From NCBI RefSeq assembly GCF_030867145.1, contig NC_134431.1:9005089-9069088 (forward strand): 64,000 nt of DNA, written 5' to 3'. Both the position numbers and the translations under genes were made by a program. Under the pieces are notes generated by a model. That model did not search any database and was not told where the DNA came from. It saw only the letters and a list, made by a program, of their open reading frames with translations. Source of the DNA: Opisthocomus hoazin. Lineage: Eukaryota; Chordata; Aves; Opisthocomiformes; Opisthocomidae. Shown here in pieces: positions 10,201-27,860 of this stretch (its first letter is position 1; each line of letters starts with the position of its first letter).

Positions 10201-11860
10201 AGCCAAGAGCGGGTTTGCCCAGCGGCTGCAGAGGACGGTAGGTCCCCTCCATCTCCCTGCCTGGCGCGGTGGGGAATCATGCATGGGCGACATCTCCCCC
10301 GGTTCATAACACAACACACCCAAAATGTACGGGCTTGAGCTACAGGGAGAAGCTGTGGGGTCCAGAGATCACGGGCAGGATCACACTGCATCCCCAGCAC
10401 TCCCCTGTGTTCCCAAAACTTGGAATATGAGCCCAGACACAAGGCTGTAGTGCCTGCTGCCCACCGTGAGCTAGCCTCATATGCAGGGTCTTGGGAAAGA
10501 GAGAAAATTGCAGTCTTTTCTCCTTCCGAGCGTCATAAGAGCCGGCTGTGATTTCAGAGCTAACTGCACTACGTTAATATGAGCTGTGAATCCATTGAAA
10601 AGCTCCTTTCATGAGCACCATTGGTTCCTGTTGGCTGGTGTTTGTGTCTGAAACCCTTCTTCCCTGAGTGTGTGTGATCCCTGTGCGGCCGTCTGTTTGT
10701 ATCAGATACAAGGTTTTAGAAGATGTAGTTTTAAATACTGCATTTCCATTGAAATTAAAGCATATTAATAAGAAGCATTTATTTAATCTACAAACCAGGT
10801 AGATGATTTGAAACACTTTTAATATTCACTATGAATTTGAGAAGAAACAAAACCAAAAGCTTTGATCAACTGCTGCTCATGTTGCAGGCCAGACATCCAA
10901 CAGACTAAGGCTGAAAAGAAAGGTATTTCCCATCTCAAGCATCCCAAAACTCTGTGTTGGAGTAAAAAAAGAGTTGGCACCACTGGTCTCAAGGGCAGAG
11001 ACATGACATGTATCCCCCTACTTAGAAGAATGATTCTTTAAATATTTATCTTAAATGTCCCGTTAACATGTGGAGTAGCTGAAAAAGCTCTTTCAAAAAA
11101 ATACCACGGGTTCCTCACTCTCCACCCAGCCTCTTTCCCCTTGCCTGTGCCTGCACCACAGGCAGGGTGGTCACTGATGCAGACCTTCCTCAACTTCACC
11201 CTGTACCGTAGCAAAAAGCTTTACCAGCACGGGCTCCACAGGGTGCTGGGCTGGAGCTTGTGTTGTTGTAACCATGTGATGAGATGAGCTATTACCTGCT
11301 GTCCCGTACCAACTCATCTGAGCGTTGCGTGTACTTCACTGCACGCACACGTACTTTGCCACAGTGCAGCCCACCCAGGAACCGCAGTCTGCATGAACAG
11401 CACCGAGGGAGAATGTTTGCATTGTGTTAAAGAGTTTTGAAAGCACTTCTCGGCACATCAAGTTTTGTAAAATCCTCGTTTTGCAACACGGACTTTGGGA
11501 TACATGAATCTACCCTCAGACTCAGAAAAAAATCTTGCATCCCACTGCAAGTCCCAGTGCCTTCCTGCAGCCAGGTAGTCAGCAAGAAAGTTTCTGTTCC
11601 ACTGAGCAGAAACAGAACGTTAATTGCAAGGAAAGTCGAATACTGAAACGCTTTGCCTAATGGAGTCCTGTGCTAGGGGAAGGAGATAAGCTCGAGAGAT
11701 TATTCCTTTCTTTCCCACACAAGAGAAAGATAAGAGTGCAAATTCAGTCACGCTGCTCTTTTTTTGGGGGGGGGCTTTGACGGTCGCTCCTTTCCCAGCA
11801 GGCTTTCTTTGCCTCTCCAGCTGAGATACCTAGAAACTATCATAAACCGTCAGTCTCCCG
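7231..11860. other. Intergenic DNA between TP53RK and SLC2A10
   Basis: No recognisable exon, RNA gene or complete transposon is seen. A 201-codon frame at 9298-9903 begins with GTG, is not homologous to anything I know and is probably chance. A poly-G run (GGGGGGGGG) occurs near 11766. The stretch is ordinary mixed-composition sequence. Confidence 0.5.
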
Positions 11861-12271
11861 TGGGCTTTACAGGGGCGTGCTGGTCCGGAGGGGTGCAGCC
11901 CTGCAGGCAGCGAGGGGAGGAGATTTCCCGGTCCCGGCTGAAGTGAGAGACCGGGGACCGGGCTGTCGCTCCGGCAGCCGCAGCCGTGCCCCGCCACATC
12001 CTCGCTCCCCGACCACCCTGCAGCGCGCCCCCGGCAAACCGTCCGCAGCCCCCCGGCGCGGGCAGACCCGGGCCGCACGGAGCGGTCCCGCACCCAGCCC
12101 CACGTCCCGCTGCGGCGGAGCGGGACCCCGCCGGGCTCGTTCACCGCCCCGGCGGCAGGCTCCATCTCCCCGGCCCTTCGCACCAGTTCCCCGCGGCGGC
12201 CCCACGCAGCGCGGCCCGGCGAGGGGCGGCCCGCCCGGGACCCCCCGGCTCCCCGAGGGGCGGGCGGGGCG

Positions 12272-12290
12272 ACTACAAGCCCCAGGCTGC
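12272..12290 (+). promoter_or_regulatory. SLC2A10: ZNF143/THAP11 (SBS-type) motif
   Basis: ACTACAAGCCCCAGGCTGC closely follows the known ZNF143 consensus beginning ACTACAA and continuing with CCCAG. It sits about 110 bp upstream of the SLC2A10 ATG, a usual place for this promoter element, next to Sp1-type GC boxes. Confidence 0.55.
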
Positions 12291-12400
12291 CCGGCCGGGG
12301 GCAGGGCCGGAGCGACGTGGCGCTGCGCGGGCCCGCTCCGGCCGCCGGACCCCGCTCCGCCCCGCGCCGCGCCGGGCAGGGGGCTCGGCCCCACCGCGCC

Positions 12401-18030
<5,630 letters not shown>

Positions 18031-18645
18031 GAAAGATCAAGAGCTGTTTGTGCAGTTCTTGCTGTGAAGGAGGTGGTGGGATAAGCATCACTGGAGCAGA
18101 GGGAGGTTCTGCAGCCGCAGGGCTGCGATGCCGAGGGGAGGGAGCACACACCCCATGGTGTGTGGCTGGGGAGGGGTCACTGCTGTGAACCCCTGCCTGG
18201 CTCCTGGCTCCCTGTGAGCAGCAGCTGCTGCAGCTGACCTCTGCCATTGCCCAGCAGGGTGTGGGAAGGAGACGTGTTTAAGCAGAGACATGGAAGAGGA
18301 AGGAGCTGCACACACGCCCGGTACCAGAGAGTAGAGCACACCAGCAGCACGTGAAACCAGTGACGTGCCCGCAGCATCACCCTGAGGAGAGGAGCAGGCT
18401 GTGCCATCCGGACAGTACTTTTCCATGGCCTTTAACTGGTGACCTCCGCTCAGAGACAGTTCTCACCACAGTGCCTTGGGACATGCCGATAGCTTGCCTT
18501 TGGGTCCCTGGAGGATCATAGGTCCCAGGCAGGTAACATGTCCTTCATTTGATGTTTTATTTTTCATGGTTTGTAGCTCCTGTCATTTAAACGATTGCTG
18601 TTTTTGTGCACAGAAATTAAAGCACAACTTTTCGACAATGCTTTC
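18031..18645 (+). other. SLC2A10: Probable SLC2A10 3' UTR
   Basis: If the fifth exon is right, this segment is the 3' untranslated region. It ends just after an ATTAAA poly(A) signal and is followed by a T-rich stretch. It contains no other recognisable feature. Confidence 0.45.
18616..18621 (+). terminator. SLC2A10: ATTAAA poly(A) signal, candidate for SLC2A10
   Basis: This common poly(A) hexamer variant lies 586 bases past the predicted stop. T-rich sequence (GTAGTTTTTATTTTCTAG) begins about 52 bases further on, as a downstream element would. It is the first good candidate after the last exon. Confidence 0.45.
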
Positions 18646-18649
18646 CACC

Positions 18650-19685
18650 CGTACAGTTCATTTGTAAGCAAGGTAGTTTTTATTTTCTAGTTCTTTGAAA
18701 TACTTGCTGCTTTACAGAGGGGACAGTAGTGCAGGAGGAATGTGTCAAGCACTCAGCAGCATACATTAATATTATCACCCTTTGTAACATCTACGTAGGA
18801 GTCTGGAGTCTGACATGGGAGCTAATGCAGATTAAACGCTGCATTTCAGCGAAGGCAGAACAAGTGCTAGCTCCCAGGCTGCCATTTCCCACAGCATCAA
18901 GGCCCAGCAGTGTCAAGACCCAAGGCCCATGCTAAATGAGCGTAGAAGTACATCTCACATGTATGTTTGGCTGCTTGCTTTTGTACACAGGCACTGCTTT
19001 GCATTCATGACCAGGGTTTGCATGTACAAAAAATGCATGCAATATTCTGGTACCTTCTACAAGTTTCCCACCTCTTAAAATTGTACATTGTTTGATTAAT
19101 TCACCCCTCCCCCCTGACACATGCAAATTACAAAAAACCCACCCTTCTAACACCATGCTCGCTCGCCAAACCTTGTGAGAGAGGAGCTGGTACGCTGCTG
19201 AGCAGCCAGTCCTGGCTCTTTTGAGCCCGTGAAGGAACTAAGTCCTAAAGCTTGGGGTTTTCCACTGAAAATGCAGGTCCTTGGGGACCAGTGACAGCTA
19301 AGCTGAGCCATCTGATTGGCACCAACAGGGACAAACACAAAGGATGTGGCCGCGTTACTCAAACCCCTGTCCCAAAGAGAAGCCACAAAGCCACTGGAAA
19401 ATGATCTGTCCTTAGCTGTAATTCAGCCCGTTGCTGTCAGGTGGCTGCCATGGAAGTGCTTTTCTCTTCCCTCTGAGCAACGGGGGTCACCCATCACCTT
19501 CCTCACCCCCCTCGGCCTCCCTACGGCACCTCTGCGACAGCTGGAATGGGGTGTTTCCGAAGTCCCTGGTGTGCTGCAGACGCTGTCACCGCAAGGCGCA
19601 CAAGGACGCCTGTAAAACAAAACGGACGCGCTCTTCCTGCAAAAAAGCCCGTGAATACCGAGCTGTACCAGGAGCAACTCCGCTT
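18650..19685. other. Non-coding DNA between SLC2A10 and the orphan CpG island
   Basis: I see no exon, RNA gene or repeat that I can name in this interval. Confidence 0.5.
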
Positions 19686-20096
19686 TAACGGGAGGAAAAC
19701 CCACCAGTGCTGTCCCAGGAGTCAAAGTCAGGCTCCGGGCTACGGCTGCAGACCGTGGCCGTTGGTGACGGGGTCGCACGTTCACCGGGGATCCCTGGCC
19801 GAGAGGGCTGGGGGGCGCTGGGGGGTGATTGCGTGCGGCCGGTTGGGGGGGACGCGACCGGGCGGCTTTGCTCGAGAGCGGTGCTTCTTCCCGGGCTGCG
19901 CCCACCTGCCGCCCGCCCCAGCAGCGCCGGGGGGCCCAGGCCCCCGTCCCCCCCCGTCCCCGGACCGCGCTGCCGGCTGCACCGCGCCAGGCCCGCCGCG
20001 AGGGGGCGCCCCGGCACCGTCCCTTCCCGGCCCCGCGGCCGGCAGCCCCGCCCCCCGCTGCCGGCCCGCCCCGGCGCTGCGCTCCCACCCCGGGGG

Positions 20097-20129
20097 GATG
20101 GACGGACAGACGGACGGACGGACAGACAC
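20097..20129. repeat. Imperfect GGAC/GACA tetranucleotide microsatellite
   Basis: A run of GGAC and GACA units (GATGGACGGACAGACGGAC and onward) lies inside the orphan CpG island. It is short and imperfect. Confidence 0.75.
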
Positions 20130-20287
20130 CCACCGTCCAGCATCTCGGCCCACCTCACCCCTCGGGCACAGCGTCTAAGCCCCAGGGACCCCGCCCCGCA
20201 GAGCAGGGATGCTGCTGCCCCCCCCGCCCCACCCCGGGCTGTGCCTCTGGGCTTGATGGAGCCGGGAAAGGAGGGAGATGGGAATTC

Positions 20288-20318
20288 GGGGACACCCGGG
20301 GGGCGGGGGCAAGGGGGG
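20288..20318 (+). other. G-quadruplex-forming motif
   Basis: Four or more runs of at least four G are separated by short loops (GGGG, GGGGGG, GGGGG, GGGGGG), which meets the usual definition of an intramolecular G-quadruplex. It sits on the downstream flank of the orphan CpG island. Confidence 0.6.
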
Positions 20319-20527
20319 AGGATGGAGACCCTTGGGTCTCGCGGTGGGGGGGCTGGCTGCTAGGGCCACAAGCAGGGCTGGCTGGACTGGGGGGATAAGT
20401 TAGCTCTGGGGGCAGCAACAGGGCTGCTGTCATTGCCAGGCCCTGGGGGTGATGGTGCCGAGAGCTGTCAGTTAGCTTGTGGCAAGGGGGGTTAATAAGC
20501 CCAGGGTAAGGGGGCTGTCTTTCCTGC

Positions 20528-20989
20528 TTGCTTCAGAAAAAACGTGATGCAACTTTCCAAACCAAACAGCTTCGGCCCGTGAGGAATCTGCAAGGGGTGC
20601 CCAGCTCATCACACCGAACGCACTGCGTTTGGGTGCAGAGACAAGAGTGCGTGGCGATGGCAGAGGAGGTGCTGGGAGAGCCTCGGCGATGCCACATGGC
20701 AGAGTCCCACCTTTGCTCCCTTGCAATGCTGGGATTCCAGGAAGGGGTTCCTGCTTGGGAAACAGCTCTGGTCCTGCCAGCTGGTGTCACGGCATCCTAC
20801 ACCTCCATCGCAGCAGAGCTGGGCCAGTGGCGCTGAAAAATGGAAAAGTCATCAAGGAGTGCTTAAACAAGAAGCTGAAGCAAAGTCAGCAGGTGTAGAA
20901 ATTCAGACTTGTACCCCTTGTGAGGAAGATGTGGCAGTATCCAGGGAAAGAGCTGCAGGGAAAAAAATGGTACAGCTGCAAGAAAGAAG
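20528..20989 (+). other. Possible first exon of an unannotated transcript
   Basis: The segment just downstream of the orphan CpG island ends in a strong donor, AAG|GTGAGT (GT at 20990-20991). Reading frames of 84-102 codons cross it but none is recognised, so a non-coding RNA is as likely as a coding exon. The left boundary is arbitrary. Confidence 0.2.
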
Positions 20990-21059
20990 GTGAGTTTAAG
21001 CATGTATATTATCAGCAGGCCCACAGGAACCATGCATGTATTAAGCAACCAAGGGCAAA

Positions 21060-22760
21060 ACTTAGAGATGCTTCTGTCCCTATACCAGAACCTTAAAAAA
21101 ATAAGATAAGGTCAGGTTTTCTGATCACCCTGGATTACAACCCCAGTACCAGTACAGCTTTCTCACAATGGGAGATCCCAGATTCCAATAAGAAAAGCAG
21201 AGCCAGGAGTGTGTTGCTGACCCTGATCAGAATAAAGGTAATGATCAGCAAATATGAGATGAGATCGGAAAAACTAGTCGGCTCAGTGATCCATCAGGAA
21301 GAAAAAAGTGGGTTTGGGTACAATAATGAGTCTACTGGACAAAGCAGTGCTGGAAGCAGTGAGGAGGGCTGCTGCTCTGTGTTTGGTGGGGAGCAGCACA
21401 CAGGACCTGCTTCACAAGGTGTTTGTGGGAGAGCTGTTCTCTGCTAGTGACCACAAAACAACCAATTTAATGCTGTAGTGGGAGAGAGCACACCAAATAA
21501 ATCCAGCGTGTGGCTCTACAATTTCAAGAAAGGAACTATGAAAAAATAAGGTGATTCGTCAACAACAACAAAACAAAGTGGAACAGGCAGAAAGCAAGGA
21601 GCCTGCAAGCAGTCTGGAGGTGATTAAAAAAGGCTCTATTAAAGCCTAAGTAAAACATGTGCCACAACTCAAAAAGAACTAAGAGGTCCTGAAAAACACC
21701 CTGCCTGACTTACTGCTAAGGTTAAGGAGGTATCACAGGGAGAAGGTCAGCATTTTAAAAGTGGAAAGGTTTCCCACATGAGGAGAAAAGGAAAACCCAT
21801 AAAACATAGCAAGTAAAGTGCAGACAGAAAATTATAAGAGCTAAAAAAGAGCACAAAGATCTCCTTGCAAAGATCTTTTAAAAAAAGTTTCTTTAAATAT
21901 ATCAGAAGTGAGAAGCTGGCTAGGGAGCCATTGCTTGCTACGAAGGTGCGATAGGGTACCGAGGAGGAGAAGGCATGACAAGGCAGCTCAGGCACAACTC
22001 TGTGTTGGCTGTTACCGCTGCAGGTCACACCCAGTTCATTCTTGTAGCCGGTAAGTTAGAGAAAGTAGATCAATGTGACTTTACAAGTGGCTACTTTACC
22101 AGAGGACTGGCAGATTACTAGTGTAGCTCCCACCTACAAACTGGGCTCTGGAAGGGGACCCTGGGAGCTAGAGGCAAGTGTCACCTCCATCCCAGCTGGA
22201 GTGGTCGGGTCTGTGCCAGCAGTGAGCACATGGGCAGGCAGGCGGGTGGGAAAGAGCCAGCAGACACGGTGCCGAAGAGGAAAAGCCTGCCTTGCCAGAG
22301 TGCTGGGACTCCAGGAAAACAGCAGTATGCACATGGATAGATAGAAATCAACAGGCAGAACAGCTGGACATTTTCAAAGAGATTCTGGTAAAATTATTTT
22401 TTAAAATTTACATTCCTGTGGGGTTGCAACAATGGTCCTTTTATGGATTGAAACCTAGTTAAAAAAAAATTCCTATCTTGTAGGTAGCAAAATGCAGGGT
22501 TGAACAGGCAGTTTTTGACGACAAATGAGATTCAGCAATGGGGTTGCTCAAGAATCTCTCTGCATCTGGTTTTATTCAAACACCTTCATTTGTGATGCTG
22601 GGAAGGGAATGGACAGCAAAATCTCCAGGTTTGTGGAAGATGCTAAGTTCTTCCAGGACATAAAATATTTTGCCAAAGACACAGGGCTCCAGAAGAACCT
22701 TGCAAAAGTGAGTGAGTGGGCAAAAAGGGCAGCTGAGATGGATGTGCCCGGGAAAGCTGC
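21060..22760 (+). mobile_element. Decayed CR1-like LINE with reverse-transcriptase remnants
   Basis: Translation in shifting frames recovers non-LTR reverse-transcriptase signatures in the right order. FKYI, then KLAREPL, lie near 21.89-21.93 kb. LPEDWQITSVAPTYK (about 22.09-22.14 kb) corresponds to the family segment PEDWK..NVTPIFKKG, and ASVTSIP follows. GMDSKISRFVEDAK and then LQKNLAKVSEWAK (about 22.60-22.73 kb) match the FADDTK and LxxDLxxLxxWA blocks. Frameshifts and stops show it is dead. The central palm region between these blocks is largely deleted. The left boundary and the exact subfamily are uncertain. Confidence 0.7.
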
Positions 22761-25700
22761 AGGCTGGTGCCAGAGGCCACTGGAAGCCATCCGGGGTTAG
22801 CATGGATTGGAGGAGTCCTCGGTCAGGTGAGCTAGCTCCCTCCGTCATTGTCCAACTGGACAAATGTGTCCCCGCTCTAAATTTGTGGCCCTTTGGTGCA
22901 ACAACTGGCTGTTTCTCTTTTCTCTCCCCTGAGGCCGAGACCTCATAAGACTAGAGGATACAGAAATGCTTGAGGCAGTGATAAATCTTCTTTAGTGGGC
23001 TTTTATTTCCTTTTCTTTCACAATATTTTCTTTAGTTTCCTAGCCAAATTTTTTTCTAAGGAAAGATTTCTGACTTCCTTTGAGCCACAGCTCAACATCT
23101 GTCCACATTGGGGGCTGAAGTAATACACTGTTAAGGGGTTTTGATGTCAAGCCCAAAACCCCACCAGGGATTTATGCAGCTCTCCCCTTTCCTCCCTCCT
23201 CCTCTTCAAACAGCCTTTCATTTGCTCTCACTAATTGTGCTGTCATGCCTTTCTTCCCCCGGTTGTGCAGACAGCCTTTCATGCAGACAGGTTTCAGTGA
23301 CAGATGCCTGTGCCATGAGCTTTCCGAGGAGGCGGGTTGTGCTGCAGAGCGTGCGCATCGTCTGAACGCACCGAGCCGCTCTGAAATGATCCAGGCACCC
23401 ATCCAGCTCGGGGACAGATTAGGCAGTGGCTTCCCTGGCTCCCTCCATCCCCAAGGAGCTGCTGGATAATCGCTGCTGGTTAGCAGAGCCCTCCAGCCCA
23501 CCCACAGACACCACTCGCTCCGCTAAGTGGGCAGGAAAAGATTAGCTGAGAACCTCTTGGAAAAATGGAAGGGGAGAGTCTTTGGGAGGATTTTAACTGG
23601 GGACAAGGACACTGCAAAGCCTGGCATCCCCAGAGAGGTGACTGTGGGTAAGAGGAGCACAGCCAGGACCAGGGGTTTTGCACAGGGTTGAACAGAGCTG
23701 TTCTGGGCTGTGTCCCCTTCCTCAGGCACACAGCAAGAGTCCTGTGGTGGGTGTGAAGACCATTGCTTTCGATGACTTGCATGAAAGTGTGAAACAAGGC
23801 TTGGCCCTGGGGACAGCGTAAATCAACCTGCTCAAATGGAAGCCCACTCTCAGGCCTTGCCAACAAAAGGAGAACAACAGTTTTCAGCAGCTACCGTATC
23901 CGTGGGCAGCTGGGACACAACTGGAACCTAACGCTGGAGAGGCTCAAAGCCTGAATTTCCTCGAAGTTGTGTCTGTGCACAGGGAAGACAGCTGTTGGCA
24001 GGAAGACTGGAATAGAGAAAATGGGGCAATGCACATCTCGAGCTCATAGATGATCCTTTTCCTGTTATCTCTTTTCCAGCTCCTTTTTGGTCAGAGGATG
24101 GGGAGGGCAGTGAGGGGATAACTCTGATTGTCAGCCAGCTCACAGAGAGCTCCTCAGAGGGGGCTGGGTGCCCGATTTGGGGAACTCTGGTACCCCTATC
24201 CCCACAGGGTGCCTGTCCCAGAAGCCCTGCACCCTGCGGCATCCCCACACCCCTCCTGGTGCTCCCTCATGTCCTCATCTCCTCCCTGCTGTGAAGGAAA
24301 GGGCTGCAAAAGCCACTGCCCTGGGGTCTGTACTGTGGGGTTGATACTATGCCAGAGCCAGAGAAGGAACTGGACTAGATGTTCATCCCTTTTTTTGTCT
24401 GTATGTAATTTTTTTCCTTTTGTTTTAAATGGCTGTCTGCAAAGATTTCCAAGAAAGATAGAGAAGCATTTTGTCTATCCCAGGGTCTGCAGACCAGCAC
24501 AGGGACAAGCTGGGAGGTGGCAGGGTCAGGGGCACTTAGCACTGAATTGCAGGAGATTTAAAGTGAAGTTACGGAGCACCGTCAAAGAGTGGACTTCTAA
24601 AAAGCACTGACAAGCCCACTCCCTCCCCTTACATGTGCTCCTGTAGTGTGCCACAGTCAAAATCTGAATCATGTAAGAAATAAGTACAAACCTTGTCTTG
24701 TTATTGCTGGTCCAGACTGACTGCAGAAACCAGCTTGTACACAGGTGATGCAAAGTTTGAGGGGCAGCATGTACCATCACAGAGCCCTCGAGCTCCAGCT
24801 GCAGCAACGTGACCTAGGTGACAGACTGAAAACAGAGGAAAGTGTCAGTCCCTGCTGCAAATACTCCCACAACTCAGCAGAGAAACGTGGGATGGGTGTC
24901 CATGTCCCTCTTGTGCACGTGAAGGCAGCAAGCTCAGGGACTGGATCCCACTTAGTCTCTGCTCGAGGGGATACAGGGCTGGATGAAAGGAGCCAGGATA
25001 CATGAAATACGATAACTGGAAAAAATACAAACCAGAAGATAGGCTGTTTAATGCACTACAGATCCAGCAAAACAACCAGAGACAAACATTCTTTGTATAG
25101 GAACAAAGATACCGACTCAACCCAGGGACAACCTGGAAGGAGAAGGGTGTGTTGACATGTGCTTTGTTAGCTGCTTTGTCTCCAGGCACTGTGTGGCTCA
25201 GACCCAAGCCCAGCGCGCAGCAGGGGCTTTCTCCTTTCACTGCATCTCTCCCTTCCTCTCCGAAGTGCTCCTTCCAGCACAAGCACCTCCAAGCTACCCA
25301 CGTTTGGTGACTATGGCCTGTGCCCTTGGTCTTCCTGCTCTGCCTGGCCTTCTTGCTACTACTTCTGCCTCTGGTCTCAGCTGCCTCAGCCCTGAGGTCT
25401 TCCCTCTGCTTACTGAATTAGTGGAAGAAGAGTTGTTGTCACTTTTAATCAGAGGAGTAAAGCAAAGTCAGAAAGATAAGGTCTCCTCCAAGCACCAGGA
25501 TACTGATGGTTTACAAAATGAGTTGCTCTGACAGGTCACCCCCCCAAAAAAGCCTGTTGTCCATTTGGAGACAAGATACCTTGGGCTGTGAGTGAGACCT
25601 CAGGTGCGGTACTGGGCAATGCAGAAACCACTGCTTTGCTCTCGGACCTTTCAGGATAAATTCAGTCTCTGGATAAGCAAGAATCACATAGTTACCTTTA

Positions 25701-27480
25701 CTGGGGAGTTTTCCACTTGTCTCCAGGTACTTTTGAGCTGCTAAGCTGCACTCTCTCCACTGGGAATTGTTTTCTCCTTGCCATGATGGCAGGAACTGCA
25801 AGGAGCTGGCAGTTGTCAGGAGCCATTTCCCCTCAGAAAAGTCCTCGGAGAGGGTCTGGGGGAAGTCATTGTGCTTGGGTACCATGGTCCCACTGTGGCA
25901 ATCCTGGCACCACACCCACGATGGCGTCTGTGCTCACTGGCAGCTCTTGGGGGTAACAACCATCCTTTTGCTCTCACTCAAACTCACAGCTGAGTCCTGG
26001 TGCATGATGTGACCTCCTGCAGCAATACAAATAAAAATGTCAGTACTATGACTATTAATAGTGTTTCTATTCCTGCTGCCATTATAATTGCTTTTGCTAC
26101 TATTAATAATAATATTTACATATGCAAAACCACAGATGAAAAACAGATGGTTTGGTTGGGACCTCTGAAAAAACTTGTCTCTGCCACATATATTTATGAC
26201 AAAGACAGAGGGTTAACCACAGAGAGTGCCATATAGAGAACAAATAGATGGGGAAAAAGAATGAAATAATTCCTTCCATATTCTTGACAGATGCCAAAAC
26301 TTACCCATTCCCTCTCTCTGCTTCTCTCCTTTCTAGCATTTGAGACTCTTTTCCAATACCAGGTCAAGGATGGTTTCCATATTTGTTCAGACTTGTCTAA
26401 TTTTATTTTCCAGTTCAGCTACTATTTTTTCAGATGAAGCTTTTCCTGATGGATGGAAAATAGAAAAGGAATCACTCATCTGCTCCCTGCAAGCTTTTTC
26501 CTGACCACTAGGAAGCTCGGGCACTATTCCAGGCCTGGAGTAAACCTTGTCTTGTGGAGAAAACTTGATCCTTGTTTGCTGAGTTCACACGTCTGGGAAT
26601 AATTTAAGCTAAGGGGAAAATCAAAAGTGAGAAAGACTACCCCCATCCCTGAGCCCATCTCATTCCCATCACCATGCAGCCCTGCCAGTGAGGACAGCCG
26701 TGGCCATGCAAGAAGACGACCACATCTCCACAACTGGCCAATACTGTAAAGCAAGAGAGCAGCAGCACAGGGCAGGGCAAGACTTTCAGCAGTTTCACCC
26801 AGGCTTGTTTCACAGAAACAGAAGATAACAGAGTGTCTGCCAGCAACACGGCATCCCCCCTGCTTTCAGTGGTGGCTGCTGTAGGGCTGGGCTCTCTCAG
26901 GGACGCAGCCAGAGGCAGGGAGCTGGGGGCTTGGCTTGGGTGGCCAACTTGCTCTTTGCTCCTGGTTTTCCTGCAAGGATGAGAAGCAGAAGGACAAGGC
27001 TGATACAAGGATCTCTTTTGCCTGCATTGATAAGTAGCTTTGAACTGGAATTACACAAGAGCTCCACCCACCAGAATGAAGGGCTTCCCTGTGGGCATGT
27101 TTTGGCCTCTTGCCCATGTATTTACGGTTGTATGAGCACCAGAGGCTCCCCTGCACCCATGGGTGCCATGCTTGTGGCCAACAGGACTCCTCAGTCCTTT
27201 TCTGCTGACAAACACCCCCAGGGACACCCTGATCTCCCCAAGCAGCCCCAGGCCCAGCTGCTCCTTCCGTGAGCAGGAGGAGGAAGAAGAGGAGTAGGAG
27301 GAAGGGTCTATATGCTTTGCCACAGCACAGCAACGCTTAAATGGAGAAAGCCACTGGACAGCATGCTAACGAGTACAGCACAGCATCCCCAAGCACTAAT
27401 GAGTAATAAAATGCCCCAGAAACTGAAGAGCCCCCAAGTGCTACTGAGGACTAAGTAGTCCCCGAATACTCACATCTCTC
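22761..27480. other. Intergenic DNA without recognised features
   Basis: No exon with family similarity and no complete repeat is seen. A weak string resembling an old CR1 tail (GGAACTGGACTAGATG near 24367) is too short to call. A short ATTAATAATAATATT AT-rich stretch is present near 26.1 kb. Confidence 0.45.
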
Positions 27481-27860
27481 TCAGGTCAAATTCCACTCTT
27501 TAAACCAATCCCCATTACATTTTTCACGTCAGGCTGTAGAAGGCCTCGGAGGGGCTGTTAGTGTCTATTGTAGGGGAATAAAGCAAGTGTCAAAAAGACT
27601 TTTAATGCCCAGTTAAAAACGGCCAAAATACAGCCCGCAGTTACCTGATAAGCTGCAAGGTCTCTATTGGGAGAAATATTTTGGTTTTTAAATTGTCTCA
27701 GCCCTTGCATACTTTCAAGAGGCTGGGCCTAGCTCTAAACTAAAGCTTTGTCAAACAATATTAAAAGCCTGGCTTTTGTTCCATAAAGACTTTTAACATT
27801 CGTAGGTTGGTTATTTTTTTTTCTTATAATGGTTATGACCAGTAATTGCTGAACATATCA
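27480..27860. promoter_or_regulatory. Candidate conserved non-coding block
   Basis: This AT-balanced segment has almost no open frames and is rich in homeodomain-type TTTTAAT/TTAAAAG strings. It has the texture of vertebrate enhancers in developmental-gene deserts. This is inference from composition only; no alignment was possible. Confidence 0.2.

Larger units (their letters stand above)
19690..20370. promoter_or_regulatory. Orphan CpG island
   Basis: This block is very GC-rich and CpG-dense, about 1.7 kb past the SLC2A10 stop, and belongs to no identified gene. It may be a promoter of an unannotated transcript, a distal promoter of the next gene (EYA2 by synteny) or an island without coding output. 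Long reading frames on both strands cross it but all are low-complexity Pro/Ala/Arg/Gly strings. Confidence 0.6.

Noticed and set aside
19423-20398. Frames of up to 236 codons in the orphan CpG island
   Set aside because: Pro/Arg/Gly/Ala-rich without family similarity and open on both strands at once.
24340-24400. Possible ancient CR1 tail
   Set aside because: Only about 16 bases resemble the CR1 3' region; too short to call.
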